From Mytilus trossulus (taxonomy: Eukaryota > Mollusca > Bivalvia > Mytilida > Mytilidae): a stretch of 64,000 nucleotides of DNA. Below, in pieces: positions 13,901-22,653 of this stretch (the stretch's first letter is position 1; each line of letters starts with the position of its first letter). The DNA lies in the NCBI RefSeq assembly GCF_036588685.1, contig NC_086378.1:17833578-17897577 (forward strand), read 5' to 3'. The position numbers were made by a program, and so were the translations under genes. A model generated the notes under the pieces. The model did no database searches. It was given only the letters and a program-made list of their open reading frames with translations, and was not told where the DNA came from.

Positions 13901-16900
13901 ACAAATGCAAGATTTCTTGAAATCAAGACAATCTAATAGATATGAATCACTCTTAAATATTTGTTATACACGTTAGATGTATAAACTTCGGCGTTCACAA
14001 TTGTAACTCCGAGGAAAATTCAAAACTGAAAGTCCCTAATCAAATGACAACATAAAATGTACATTGCATTTCTGGAAATAATTTCTGCCTTTTAAATATA
14101 ATTTGTTTTTAATTGACGTTAGTGTCTTTTTCAATCTTTAAATTTTTACATATATTACTTTATTGTTCACTTGCTTCATGTTTGATAGTAATTTTTCGCT
14201 AGCTTCAGCCTGGTATATTCATCTCCAAAGGAAGCACATAAGGGTATGTGTATGTACATATTGGAATTATTCAAGTAGAAATTAAAATGTATGCAAAATT
14301 TTGTCAAAACATCACCGTGATGTCGTGATGTCCAAACGATATCGTAAACTCATAACTGTAACCTTACCAGCAGTTCCGGTGTATCCAGCTAATGTTAATG
14401 TATAATTGTTATACTCGTCTGCTATTTTGAATGTCTTGTATTGAGCATAGCGCCACTCTCCAGACCAGTTTCCTATGTCAAATCTCAAACTATACGACTT
14501 TCTATTCGTGATATAAAAGATGTTGTCGTTACCTTTAGAAATAAAAAGAGATTAGCCTGTATTTCAGTGGTTGCCGTTTGTTTATGTGTTACATATTTGT
14601 GTTTCGTTCTTTTTTTTACTTAAATAAGGCCGTTAGTTTTTTCGATTGAATTGTTTTACATTGTCTTATCGGGGCCTTTTATAGCTGACTATGCGGTATG
14701 GGCTTTGTTCATTGTTGAAGGCCGTACGGTGACCTATAGTTGTTAATGTTTGTGTTATTTTGGTCTTTTGTGGATAGTTGTCTCATTGGCAATCATACCA
14801 CATCTTATTTTTTATATTTTCATGTTTTTTCTTTCCTTTTTTATTGACAAGAGGATGAAGGTTACCTGGTTGTCGTGATTGTTTTTGTTTTTCGATATTT
14901 ATTGTCGCTATGGTTGTATTCTGACTTCAGATCCTTGAAATTATAATTTGTTTTTTCGTAAATGTTCTCATAAATCTTAAATCGTATGGTGTTTGTTTTT
15001 TTATTGTTGTTTGTTATTTTAAACAATTTTTAAAAATAAATGTTAAAGCATATACATGTAGTATAAAATTTTCAGAAAAAAATTAAATATTATTTTGTCA
15101 TTCCAATATTATGTATTACCTTTAATAGTTGTTATTTTATCATATGGTACAAAAATCAATTGTGGTTGCCCCAGGTGACTTTTAAAATGAAGACATCTCT
15201 GAAATAGCTCCAAATTATCTCCCTTTAGTGCAAAAATGCATTTGTTGCATTAAAATTGAAATCTTTTTTTTTTTTAACTCATCGGTGACCTATATGTTTT
15301 ATTGTTGTTTTCGAATAAGCTGTACATAATCTAATTAATTGTAAAATGCATGCGATTTCTGTAATTTCTTTATTTCGATATTATCGTTATTTCTCCTATT
15401 AGTTCAACAGGAAAAAGGAAATTAATAAAAATGTATGCTTCTTTCGAAGGCAGATTGTGGGCGTAAATGAACGGTGACCCCATTTTTGTATTTCATTTTT
15501 TTATTTCATTTTTTTATTAAGTATAAGATAAAGTTCATTTTTTTAAAAATATAGAGAAATCCTATATAAAATTTTAAAAACTGATATAGACCCACGAGCC
15601 CCCTCAAAACCTATTTTTAAATAATCAGTATCACAGTAGATATACTAGTAGTGTCTGGATGTGATCTTGGTTTTTTGAGTGATTTCATAAGAGTTTTGTT
15701 TTCGAGTAATCAACTATTTATTTGCGATGCATTTCACCGATTTTATTAGAATTTAATCACCTTAAATTGAAATATATTTACATCAATACGTTGTTATTTA
15801 CTTCCAACTTTCTAAACAAATTACTTTCCTCTTTTTGTCATTTGAATTTTTTTTAAAAGATATTCGAGCGTCACTGACGAGTCTTTTTAGATGAATCAAG
15901 CGTCTGGCGCAAATACAAAATTTTATTACATGAAGTTGCATTGATCTTAATGTTTCCAACAATACAATTAAGCTCAATCTCATAGTTTCTCCGAAAACGG
16001 ATTTATTAGAGAAACCTTTACGTTGTTTTTAGATTCACAAATATAAATAATTTAGTTATGCTCTAACTTACCAAGCCAGTATTCTCTAGTAACCTCTCCA
16101 AATCCTTTCTTATACGCTGCCCAGTCTTTCATGAAACTTATTGGATAACGATATCTACCTGGATCAAGTCGTCTTTGGATAACCTGTAACATAGATTGTA
16201 AATCTCATCATCAAAATTCCGTTACAACAAAGGAACAGTGTATTCAAAACTCGAAAGTCAATTTTAATTAACTTAGAAATTGTGGTTTCATTGAAGAATA
16301 ATTGATTAAGTCACTTCTAAAAAAATGAAGGCGACAGTTTTTACCGATGTAGCAAACTAAATTTAAGGTAATCGATTGAACTCTCTAAAAAGTGGACCAA
16401 GGGGCGATGACGGAGTAAGTGCAAAATGTACCTCCTGTCTGGCAAGCAGTACCCACAATTGGTCTTTCTGTATTGTCTACTAAACTATTTATACATTATG
16501 TTTAACTTGCTTAAAACACAAAACAAAGATGTTTTCCAATCAGACAACTTTGAACTGATGTAATTTCTTTCATCCAGCTTTAGATTTTATAAAGTGGTAT
16601 CAAAATAAAGAAGAAAGAGTAATCTTTCAAATAATTATAATTTCATTATAACATCCAAGTTGAGATATTGTGTTGTGCACGCTTGAATGAAATTAGCTAC
16701 TTTTGATTCATTATTATTCGTTGGATACCAATTTTCGTGGATTTGGTGGGCACAGTCAAACCACGAAATTAAATATTCAACGAATGATAATTTTTTCATA
16801 GGTTTGTATGCAGACTTCAGCAAAACCATGAAATTAAATATCCACGAATATGCAAGTTTTTCTTAATCCACGAAAATTGGTACCCACGAAAATAAATGAA

Positions 16901-19707
16901 TCCACAGTACTTTGTTATGCATAGCATCATAAAATGTTATAAAGATTCTTGTATAACACAGCTTGACCTCCACAACAGAGTCTCAGATTTTTGCTATTGT
17001 ATTTCATTCTCTTCACTTCAATGAAGTTTTCAAACTCAATTCATATAATCATACCAAGGAATTTTAGTCTTATTGAAGAACTATTTAAGCTATTCCCTAT
17101 AATTTGATTCTGAAATACATTCTAAACCAAGGTAAATCATGAAAACGTTGATAACGTGACGGTCACATGACAAAATTATGTAAAAAACTGATAGATCAAT
17201 CACTGTTAGCCAACCAGAAGACGCGTAACATCGAAAACTCAATTATTACCGAATAACTTAGCTGGAACTGCTGTAACAGTTTAAAAAATTGATGACATGT
17301 ACAGTTATATTTGTAATGGTTATAACTTATACACAATGATAACATGTACACGAAATATACGTAATGGTCGTAACAACATAAGACATTTATTATATAATCC
17401 CGTTTTAGATTGATGTGTGTTTGGGTTTTTTTCATCGGCTAGAGGTAAAAGGGGAGTATTCAGATATAAAAAAAAAACATATTTAACCCCGTCACACTTT
17501 TTCGACTGTCCAAAGTCAGGAGCATCTTCCCTTTGTTAGTCTTGTATTATTTTGTACTTTAGTTTCTATTATATACATGTATTTCGGAGTTTAGTATTAC
17601 GCAAATTATCACTGAACTTGTTCACATTTTTGTTTCGGGGCCAATTTAACAAGCCTCCGGGTGCGGGATTTTGTCGCTATTTTGAAGACCGATTGGTGGC
17701 CTTTGACTGTTTTTCTCTCTTTGGTCGGATTGTTGTCTTTTTGGAACATTCCTAATTTCCATTCTCAATTTTATTAACATAATTAACATATTTATTAGAA
17801 AGGAGTTCAAAATTACAATTTGCACCTGAACCAGCAATGATTCTAAGATTTTCAGATTCTTTTAAATTCTGATACTTCAATCTTAAATTGAAAGTGGCGC
17901 GGTAGTAATTTCAAGTCCATTAGGGAAAATGATAGCCTTTTTAGAATTGTCATCACTTTCTAACAGTGCCGCAAATTCTACATACACTGTTCTTTAATTA
18001 TAGTATTCAGAATTTAAATAAGTATCATGACCGGTTTCTTTTCTATTTCTATCTTTAAAAAAAACAAGGTCCCTAGTGCTTTCTAGTCTTTATCATGCAG
18101 TAATTACAAAATTTGAAAAAAATCTCCAAAAAATTATGTTCACCTGTAAGTAAAATTATTTCCTTTTTTTCTGCACCTGATTCTTCCCTCAGTTTGACAC
18201 TGTATATTTTTCCAATCAAACTTTTTAGATACATTGACTTAAGTAAAAGACCAACCTAAATTTCGTAATACAAATACTACCGTGCTACCTTAACATACCG
18301 TCCATCCACCGTCTGTCATATCACAGTATACATCTATACATCTGTTGTTAACAAAGATTTTGTAGACGCCATTTCTACTTCCCTGGGGGATATTGGAGCA
18401 GTCAGTTGGTACATGACCTATAATTTAAAAAATATTCCTGCATATAGAGTATCTAGCAGCAGTGTGATAGATACTATTGTTTCACATGTTACATGAACTC
18501 AATTTTGAAGTAGTCAGTTGGTTCATGACCAATGATTTAAAAATATCCCTGCATATAGAGTAAAATGAAGTGTATCTAGCAGCTAGTGGTACATTATATA
18601 GTTGCACAAGACATTGTTTCGCATGATATTCAATAAACTCAATTCATTCACATTACACCACTGGTGTAAATCATATTTACATCACATCAGATTGTTGTTA
18701 GATAAACATGTTACATTTACCTCACACAATACAGTTGTTAGATACACACATTACATATACATCACAACAGACTGTTGTTTGATAAACACATTACATTTAC
18801 ATCACACCAGACTGTTGTTAGATAAACACACTGCATTTACATCACACCAGACTGTTTATAGATAGACACATTACATTTACATCACACCAGACTGTTATTA
18901 GATAAATACACTGCATTAACATCACACCAGACTGTTTATAGATAGACACATTACATTTACATCTCACCAGACTGTTATTAGATAAATATATTACATTTAC
19001 AATACACTAGAAAGTTGTCAGGTTAATTTATTATGTTTACCTCACACCGGACAGTTGTTACATGAACACATTATATTTACATCATACCAGACTGTTTTTT
19101 TATAAACACAGTATATCATTCTTTTCAATAGACCTACCAATAAAAAGACCAAATATAACCAACAACGTGTGGTCCAGATATATTTCATGTTGACTCATTT
19201 AGATTTTTACAGCTTTGAAACTATACAGGCTGCGCATTTCGAAACCGAGGACTAAAATAAAAGAAAAATAAAAAAAGGAATTTCCAACCCATTTCATATT
19301 TAGAATACGTGAATTTAGGAAATAGTGTTTTCAATTATCGGAGAAAAACATTTCTCAGTGAAATATTTTAATGTATCTTACAAATGTTAATCTGACTTAC
19401 TTTTAAGAACGAGAGTTCCAGTTTTATTTTTTCCTGTCTCTGGATTACAGTTGGAATCTAATTTGCATTGTTCTGTGGTACGATCATAGCTTGCAGTCTC
19501 GCACCCCTGTTCGCTCGTACACAGCATGATACACTCTATTACAGAATCTGCTTTAGTTGTGATTGTTGAACCACTTGAAACAATTATCTCTTCCTTTTCT
19601 AATATGAATTTCATTCTAATCCTAATATCTGATGTTCCATTGCATATTGGGTATATCATAAAGACACAATAAATAATTATGATGAAAACCATGTTGTTCT
19701 TATCCAT
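1645..19707 (-). CDS. secreted PAN-like + fibrinogen-related domain (FReD) protein, 5 exons
   Basis: Exons (minus): 19707-19401, 18417-18299, 16183-16072, 14532-14368, 1928-1645, totalling 987 nt or 328 residues plus TGA. All junctions are GT-AG and the frame holds throughout. Residues 1-24 form a hydrophobic signal peptide ending CNG. Residues about 30-102 have PAN/apple-like cysteine spacing (IECIMLC, GCETASYD, EQCKLD). Residues about 106-328 are a full fibrinogen C-terminal domain: TDCSNIPQG opening, NGVYKI, YCDMTDGGWTVIQRR, KDWAAYKKGFGEV, REYWLG, calcium-loop DRDND (254-258), GGWWF, a late cysteine and NPNGLY, and a WYPW...MKI end. FReD proteins (ficolins, tachylectins, molluscan FREPs) are secreted lectins that bind acetylated sugars or microbial surfaces; that role is inferred here. 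A TATA box lies upstream. Intron 4 is 12,439 bp and full of mobile debris, so automatic annotation would probably lose the last exon. The gene is intact, with no frameshift. Confidence 0.88.
2040..3330 (+). mobile_element. 5'-truncated retroelement: reverse-transcriptase C-terminal remnant plus 3'UTR tail
   Basis: From about 2088 a frame reads SLDDILALNNEDF, then the strongly patterned KMYDKRDDFSFPIVNYPFF and GVYISQLVRFARVC. This is the region after the RT core in a family common in bivalves. After a stop near 2419 homologous-looking coding continues in another frame (FRDPKLVKNITTFYHRD, GISHPIFYGNILYK), so at least one frameshift is present. From about 3000 the sequence becomes the tail repeat seen alone elsewhere (GGCTAGAGGTATAGGGGG, GTCCCAAGTCAGGAG, ending CATTTCC...CTCAATTTTAT near 3320). 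It sits in FReD intron 4, in the opposite orientation to the gene. The class (Penelope-like or other non-LTR) is not settled. Confidence 0.65.
3367..5627 (-). repeat. large bivalve-type repeat with tandem about 480-500 bp units, ending in a GGCCC hairpin
   Basis: The left end has GAGCCTGTGTCGCTCACC. The right end is the near-perfect hairpin GCTCACTTGGCCC-TTC-GGGCCAGGTGAGC at about 5596-5625. Inside, a unit recurs about five times: the string TTTTTGTAAAAG occurs near 3571, 4077, 4560, 5035 and 5536, each followed or preceded by the same AAGGGCAATAACTCCTAAA and GGCGGCCATCTTGGTTGG motifs. The same element lies in inverse orientation at 25046-26332, so strand is assigned relative to that copy. 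Short open frames inside are products of the repeat, not genes. Confidence 0.85.
5628..6129. other. no feature seen (FReD intron 4)
   Basis: AT-rich, with no long open frame and no repeat shared with the rest of the window that I could recognise. Confidence 0.4.
6130..7442 (+). mobile_element. decayed LINE ORF1-like remnant with poly(A) tail
   Basis: An ATG at 6178 opens a 56-codon frame with an acidic start (FEDMQGMQEELLDPE) that stops early. At about 6457 another frame reads ILWRIYMDNEEDKLSLL, then HSQNP. This resembles the RNA-binding ORF1 proteins of animal L1-like LINEs, where a short WRIY motif precedes a SxNP turn. A third frame (6535-6858) continues with a Thr/Lys/Asn-rich low-complexity tail. 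An AATAAA at 7398-7403 precedes an uninterrupted A tract at 7418-7442, the layout of a reverse-transcribed 3' end. No ORF2 lies between, so this is an internally deleted or separate copy. Frames are broken by stops and shifts. Confidence 0.5.
7443..8190. other. AT-rich intron sequence; no gene recognised
   Basis: It starts with a few GTATCTC echoes just after the poly(A) tract. The rest shows no domain, no RNA gene and no repeat shared elsewhere in the window. Confidence 0.4.
8191..8969. mobile_element. 779-bp terminal-inverted-repeat element (MITE-like)
   Basis: The left end TTTGAAGGGGCACTA matches the inverse of the right end TAGCGCCCCTTTAAA, with two purine transitions. No transposase is encoded, as expected for a non-autonomous element. 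A 106-bp tandem duplication lies inside. I could not identify a target-site duplication with confidence. Confidence 0.55.
8368..8579 (+). repeat. 106-bp tandem duplication
   Basis: Two adjacent units, 8368-8473 and 8474-8579, are almost identical. Both run from GATT(C/T)GACCTCAGATGACC to GAGTTTA(T/A)TTTGTA. The few differences suggest a recent duplication within the TIR element. Confidence 0.9.
8970..9479. other. no feature seen (FReD intron 4)
   Basis: AT-rich spacer between the TIR element and the LINE remnant, with no open frame of note. Confidence 0.35.
9480..12110 (+). mobile_element. decayed L1-like LINE ORF2 with internal deletion of the RT core
   Basis: Fragments in three frames follow the order of an L1-clade ORF2. 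SRIDMILIGSDF (endonuclease end) starts near 9491. RGYWKINNSI and the coiled linker follow. NITVEECSDAIYKMKSE (start of RT) is near 10257. The remnant TQGF...SFICVIICF represents the RQG-to-SVEI stretch, then NNTDFKGI. LADDTSLFC carries the catalytic Asp pair at 10474-10479. GLKLNRNKTEGLWVG follows, then VDMIDIRSYFIALKAMRVKR. A Cys-rich end near 11740 (LCRWKIVNNSSCNFC) matches the C-terminal zinc-knuckle domain. Motifs A and B of the palm are missing between about 10300 and 10330. A hairpin-rich 3'UTR reaches about 12110. It is defective and lies antisense to the FReD gene in its intron 4. Confidence 0.8.
12330..12577 (+). repeat. tail-X dispersed repeat, diverged copy
   Basis: It shares GTTTGTTTATG, GGGGCCCTTTATAGC, GACCTATA and the terminal GTCTCATTGACA...CACCACATCTTC with the better copies at 14570-14816 and 54875-55110. 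It is about 250 bp, in plus orientation, in FReD intron 4. Confidence 0.65.
12592..12672 (-). repeat. inverted fragment of the retroelement 3'UTR head
   Basis: The reverse complement reads GGTATAGGGAGAGG...AAACCCGCCGC...TTTTGCGCATGTCC. This parallels GGTATAGGGGGAGAG...AAACCCGCGG...TTTTGCGTCTGTCC at 3010-3080. It directly abuts the preceding tail-X copy, in the opposite direction. Confidence 0.55.
12850..12955 (+). repeat. dispersed repeat, inverse copy of 17145-17250
   Basis: GATGTAACGCGTCTTCTAAT, GGCTGAC and GTCATGTGACCGTGACGT reappear as their reverse complements in FReD intron 3 (GACGCGTAACATC, GACGGTCACATGAC). The two copies lie in opposite orientation in neighbouring introns of the same gene. 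Confidence 0.6.
13035..13115. repeat. short imperfect inverted repeat
   Basis: GGTGCACACTGTTAAATAAC and GTTATTCAGTGTGCTCC pair imperfectly around a short loop. This may be one end of a small inverted-repeat element whose other copies are not in the window. Confidence 0.35.
13116..14367. other. FReD intron 4, gene-free stretch
   Basis: Three open frames of 60-80 codons occur on the plus strand, with no recognisable content. A small fragment near 14005-14045 (AACTCCGAGGAAAATTCAAA) echoes the head of the W repeat seen at 20535 and 21405. I see nothing else. Confidence 0.4.
14368..14532 (-). CDS. FReD gene exon 4
   Basis: It encodes residues 181-234 plus parts of the split glycines 180 and 235. 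It runs from GNDNIFYITNRKSYSLRFDI to LTLAGYTGTA. The acceptor is CTAAAG|GTAACG and the donor GCTG|GTAAGG. It covers the middle beta strands of the fibrinogen domain (L-R-F-D-I, W-R-Y-A-Q-Y, F-K-I-A-D, Y-T-L-T-L-A-G-Y). Confidence 0.9.
14570..14816 (+). repeat. tail-X dispersed repeat, well preserved
   Basis: It closely matches 54880-55110: GTTTGTTTATGTGTTACA, AAATAAGGC(C/T)GTTAGTTTT, GGCCGTACGGTGACCTATAG, and the end GTCTCATTGGCAATCATACC. It lies in FReD intron 3, just upstream (plus sense) of exon 4's acceptor side. No coding capacity. Confidence 0.85.
14817..16071. other. FReD intron 3, gene-free stretch
   Basis: T-rich, with several homopolymer runs. The only sizeable open frame (15798-15983 minus) has no recognisable domain. 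A segment near 15160-15480 has somewhat higher complexity and may be a dispersed repeat, but it has no second copy here. Confidence 0.35.
16072..16183 (-). CDS. FReD gene exon 3
   Basis: 112 nt encoding residues 143-179 and the first base of Gly180. It opens with the hallmark VIQRR and ends GEVTREYWL|G. The acceptor is TTACAG|GTTATC and the donor CTTG|GTAAGT. The W-x3-KKGFG...E-YWLG pattern is diagnostic of fibrinogen-related domains. Confidence 0.93.
16705..16915. mobile_element. foldback/MITE-like element built around 'ccacgaa' inverted repeats
   Basis: The left arm (ATTCATTATTATTCGTTGG, ATACCAATTTTCGTGGAT) is inverted at the right end (ATCCACGAAAATTGGTACC, CACGAAAATAAATGAAT). Two further CCACGAAATTAAATATTC-like segments lie between. 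It is non-coding and sits in FReD intron 2. It resembles short hairpin elements common in bivalve genomes (inference). Confidence 0.7.
17145..17250 (-). repeat. inverse partner of the 12850-12955 repeat
   Basis: It carries GTGACGGTCACATGAC, CAAAATTATGT and GCCAACCAGAAGACGCGTAAC, the reverse complement of the first copy with moderate divergence. Confidence 0.6.
17430..17780 (+). repeat. 5'-truncated copy of the retroelement 3'UTR tail (Y family)
   Basis: It parallels 3000-3330 from CGGCTAGAGGTA, through AACCCCGTCACA, GTCCAAAGTCAGGAG and CGGAGTTTAGTAT, to the terminal CATTCTCAATTTTATTAA. Both copies share the 3' end. It lacks the reverse-transcriptase part and lies in FReD intron 2. Confidence 0.8.
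18299..18417 (-). CDS. FReD gene exon 2
   Basis: 119 nt encoding residues 103-142 together with the last base of exon 1. TDCSNIPQG, NGVYKIFV, CIDVYCDMTDGGWT make up the N-terminal start of the fibrinogen domain with its first disulphide. The acceptor is TTATAG|GTCATG and the donor GGACG|GTATGT. Confidence 0.92.
18681..19120. repeat. 40-bp minisatellite, 11 exactly phased units
   Basis: Unit starts fall at 18681, 18721, 18761 and so on to 19081, each 40 bp with almost no length change. The core reads ATCACACCAGACTGTT then TAGATAAACACATTACATTT. Alternating sub-types (GTTGTTAGATAAAC versus GTTTATAGATAGAC) suggest higher-order duplication. It lies in FReD intron 1. Confidence 0.93.
19401..19707 (-). 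CDS. FReD gene exon 1 (signal peptide and PAN-like module)
   Basis: 307 nt encoding residues 1-102 plus one base. The ATG at 19707 follows a TATA box at a suitable distance, and the first 24 residues form a clear signal peptide (VFIIIIYCVFMIY core). The donor is CTTAAAA|GTAAGT. A NKTGT sequon and six cysteines lie in the mature part. Confidence 0.85.
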
Positions 19708-19753
19708 CAGTAGTTAAAGTAGATGAAATATATGTCCAATAATAAAACTAGCT

Positions 19754-19761
19754 CTTTTATA
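19754..19761 (-). promoter_or_regulatory. TATA box of the FReD gene
   Basis: On the minus strand CTATAAAAGAGC lies 47-54 bases upstream of the ATG, allowing a start site about 30 bp downstream and a 5'UTR of about 20 bp. A focused TATA promoter is common for inducible secreted proteins (inference). Confidence 0.6.
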
Positions 19762-19779
19762 GCAGAATGACACAGTCGA

Positions 19780-20534
19780 AATAATTGACGCAAAGATATA
19801 GTGAATATACAATCCCTAGTATCCAATATATTTTCAGAAGGAAGGTAGAAAGTATCGATTTCTTTTTAAATATTTCTAGTAATGTAATATGCATTTCTGG
19901 CGGATGTTCATAAGGTGCTAAATATTCTCATTTGTTTATATTTCACAATGATTCGTAAAATATGTACGAGCTAATTTCTCAATGCATGCAAAGCAAGACT
20001 TTGGTTAATTTACTAGCTTTGTTTGTATATTGTACAATTGTATTTGGGATAACGTCCAATCAAATTTAAATATAATATATAAAGATTTAACTATGCCTGT
20101 ATATATTGTTGATGGATGTCAAACTTAATAACCAAGCTTGCGTTAACGTTTATACAATCAAAGCAGGAGAGACAAACAACGTTTTATTCTACAAGTATTA
20201 AAAAAAGCGCTGTAATATAACTGTAAGGAGATATGATGGTCAATAAGATTACTATCCAACAAACACCAAATGACGTATAAAGTAACAACTACAGATCACC
20301 GTATGACCTTCATTTTCGAATAAAAAAAGACTGCAAAGAAAGCTATAAAAGATCCAAAAATGGTAAATTCATATGACGGAACTAACGACCTAATATATTT
20401 CTAAACAATAAATGAAAAGAATTACGCAAATGTATGACACACAACAACAATCTCCAAACAGTGAATCACAGCCTTCTGAATGTGCGTGTTCAAACATTTA
20501 TGATGACGCCAACCATCTCCAAACTGAAAAAATT
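19780..20534. other. intergenic, upstream of the FReD gene; one coding-like segment
   Basis: Mostly featureless. A diverged inverse fragment of the tail-X family lies near 20226-20320 (CACCGTATGACC). From about 20417 a 40-codon open stretch (TQMYDTQQQSPNSESQ, CACSNIYDDANH) runs into the W repeat, whose head supplies the stop. It has protein-like composition but no assignable gene. Confidence 0.35.
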
Positions 20535-20780
20535 ACTATTGAAAAGTAAAATCACAAAAAAACGAACTTAGAGGAAAATCTAATCGGAAAGTCCATAATC
20601 ACATGGCAAAATCTAATAACAGACACATTAAAAACGAATGGACAAGAATCTCATATTCCTGACTTGGTACAGGCTTTTTCAAATGTAGAAATAGGTGGAT
20701 TAAACATGGTTTTATAGCACTAAACCTCTCACGTTGATGACAGTCTTATAAAGTTGCAAGAATACACTGTAACATAGAAT
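20535..20780 (+). repeat. W dispersed repeat, copy 1
   Basis: It shares GAAAAGTAAAATCACAAAAA, GAGGAAAATC, GGAAAGTCCATAATCACATG and CGAATGGACAAGAA with 21405-21520, and the later AAACATGGTTTTATA...CTCTCA section with 24180-24260. Non-coding. Confidence 0.8.
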
Positions 20781-21404
20781 GCAGGACAGTCCATGGTTAA
20801 AAAATTTACAAAAGAAAAAAAAAGCAAAGTGGCAGAAAAAAAATAACCATGTTTAGCAACAGACCCCCACTCCCATGATGAGTTTTAGAGTGTAGTCAAA
20901 TTATATATCCGCCATGCAGCCACTTCATATTTGTCGACATTATCGAATTTTACAACACTTGTTGTATATTAAAAAGTTTTCATCGAAGAGATTTGTTGGC
21001 TTCGTTCGATCATTGGATATAATGAATGCGCAGTTCTGCTCAAGTTAATCTGTTACCACAATCAATTGCATGCAGCAACGCAGACCCAGAGATAGTATTG
21101 GTCTTGTTTTTGCCAGAGTTGAACAATTTTGTTTGTCCCTCCTCATTCCCGACCCCCATGGAAAATAAAAGGTCGATGCCTAAGAAACGGGACATTTCTG
21201 ATTTATATATACACTGAATTTGGGATCTTTGGAATTGGTTTTAGATATTCAGAATTTACTGAAGACTTTGATAAAAGATGTTTATAAGTCATTTCGAAAT
21301 ATTTTAATGCTTAACAAATGCAGACTTAAATATTTCAAATAACTAAAGAAATTATTAGAGGAACATTTAATTTAAGATGTGTTCTGCATACAGGCCGAGG
21401 TATA

Positions 21405-21520
21405 ATGAAAAGTAAAATCACAAAAATACTGAACTCAGAGGAAAATCAATTTGGAAAGTCCATAATCACATGGCAAAATCAAAAAACAAAACGTATCAAA
21501 AACGAATGGACAAGAACTGT
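21405..21520 (+). repeat. W dispersed repeat, copy 2 (head only)
   Basis: It closely matches the first about 115 bases of the copy at 20535, then diverges after CGAATGGACAAGAA, which indicates a truncated copy in the same orientation. Confidence 0.8.
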
Positions 21521-21659
21521 CTACAGTATAACTGTGTTTTCAATATTTTAGTTGTTTTAGAATTTGCCAGATTCTAAATTTAATATTATGTTAATTGCTT
21601 GTTTCTCTGTGATGAGTGTTATTGTGTGTGTGTTTTTGTTTTATTTCTGTCACGTCATT

Positions 21660-21945
21660 TTGTTCATATTTTTAACAAAGCGGGAAGTTTGGCTATCAAT
21701 TTACCCAAGTTCGGTCAACCACTTGTTTTTTGACATGTCCTGTACCAAGTCAGAAATATGGCAGTTGTTATCAAATATTTTGTTTCTATGTTTGTTGGGT
21801 TTGCTTTTGTTGCACTTCAATGTTTCTATTGTTCCTTTATTTTCCTCTTATAGTTGGTGAATTTCCCTCGGTTTTAGTTTGTAATCCGGATTTGTTTTCT
21901 CTAAACCGATTTATGAACAGCGGTATACTTCTTGTGCATTAATAT
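21660..21945 (+). repeat. dispersed repeat, longer copy of the family at 1-60
   Basis: GTTTGTAATCCGGATTTGTTT and the following CCGATTTATGAACAGCGG match the window-start fragment in their shared part. Two overlapping open frames here (21564-21860, 21730-21942) are hydrophobic only because the DNA is T-rich. Confidence 0.5.
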
Positions 21946-22485
21946 TATTTACATTCAAAATAAAAGTGTCATACCATTCATTTAACTAACAAAGCGTGTT
22001 GATAATTGAAGAAAAGAGTACTTCTTCCTGGTTTAGTAAGAACACATAATAATCAAAGTATATTTTTTTTTCTTTTTCTTTTTTCGATTAATCGTCAGTA
22101 TTTCCGTATGAAAACTGTATCCGCATATGACATTGAAGCCAAAATATCTTGTTATCCATATCAATGCACATTGTCATAAGTCTGCCAATAAAATCTTATC
22201 GTCAATATTCACTTTTAAATGACAAAACAAGCTGCTTTGAAGACATTTTCCTACAAAAATCAACAAAGGTACATTGATGTGTCGGGTACATGCTAATATT
22301 ATGAAATTATCAGTGGTTTTTACAAACGCATGCTAAGCCTAAAAAATCCAAACAGCTTGACAGTGGTGATAATAGTAGCACGCTGGTGTTTTAGAAACCT
22401 AACTAGTGCTTCTTAGTCGTTTATCATGCATTGAATACATTGGATTGTATTTCCGTAATTTTTTTGTTTTCCTTTTTGTATGGCA

Positions 22486-22653
22486 CATACCTGCCAACTT
22501 TTCAAAATGCCCATGTGGGTTTTATGTGCAATAGTACTTTAATGCTTTGTTCAAAATTCTCGACAAAATTGCTCTATCATAAAAAATAAATTGGAAGCTT
22601 TCATGGGGAACACCCCACCGCCCCCCCCCCCCCCCCCCCCCCACACACACACA
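22486..22653 (+). mobile_element. TIR element (CATACCTGCCAA family), right end replaced by poly(C)/(CA)n
   Basis: It starts CATACCTGCCAA, then TTTTCAAAATGCCCAT, as at 63182. A 22-base C run (22621-22642) and a CA tract to 22653 follow a segment matching the right half of the family (CATGGGGAACACCCC), and no right terminal repeat remains. Confidence 0.6.

Noticed and set aside
18602-18865. 87-codon frame with repeating peptide
   Set aside because: It lies in the 40-bp minisatellite; the period is not a multiple of three, so no protein repeat could be maintained.
18681-19120. CRISPR-like array
   Set aside because: Units are contiguous without unique spacers, and the genome is animal; it is a minisatellite.
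21564-21942. Hydrophobic frames that look like membrane proteins
   Set aside because: T-rich dispersed repeat; two overlapping frames are equally hydrophobic and there is no promoter or splice signal.
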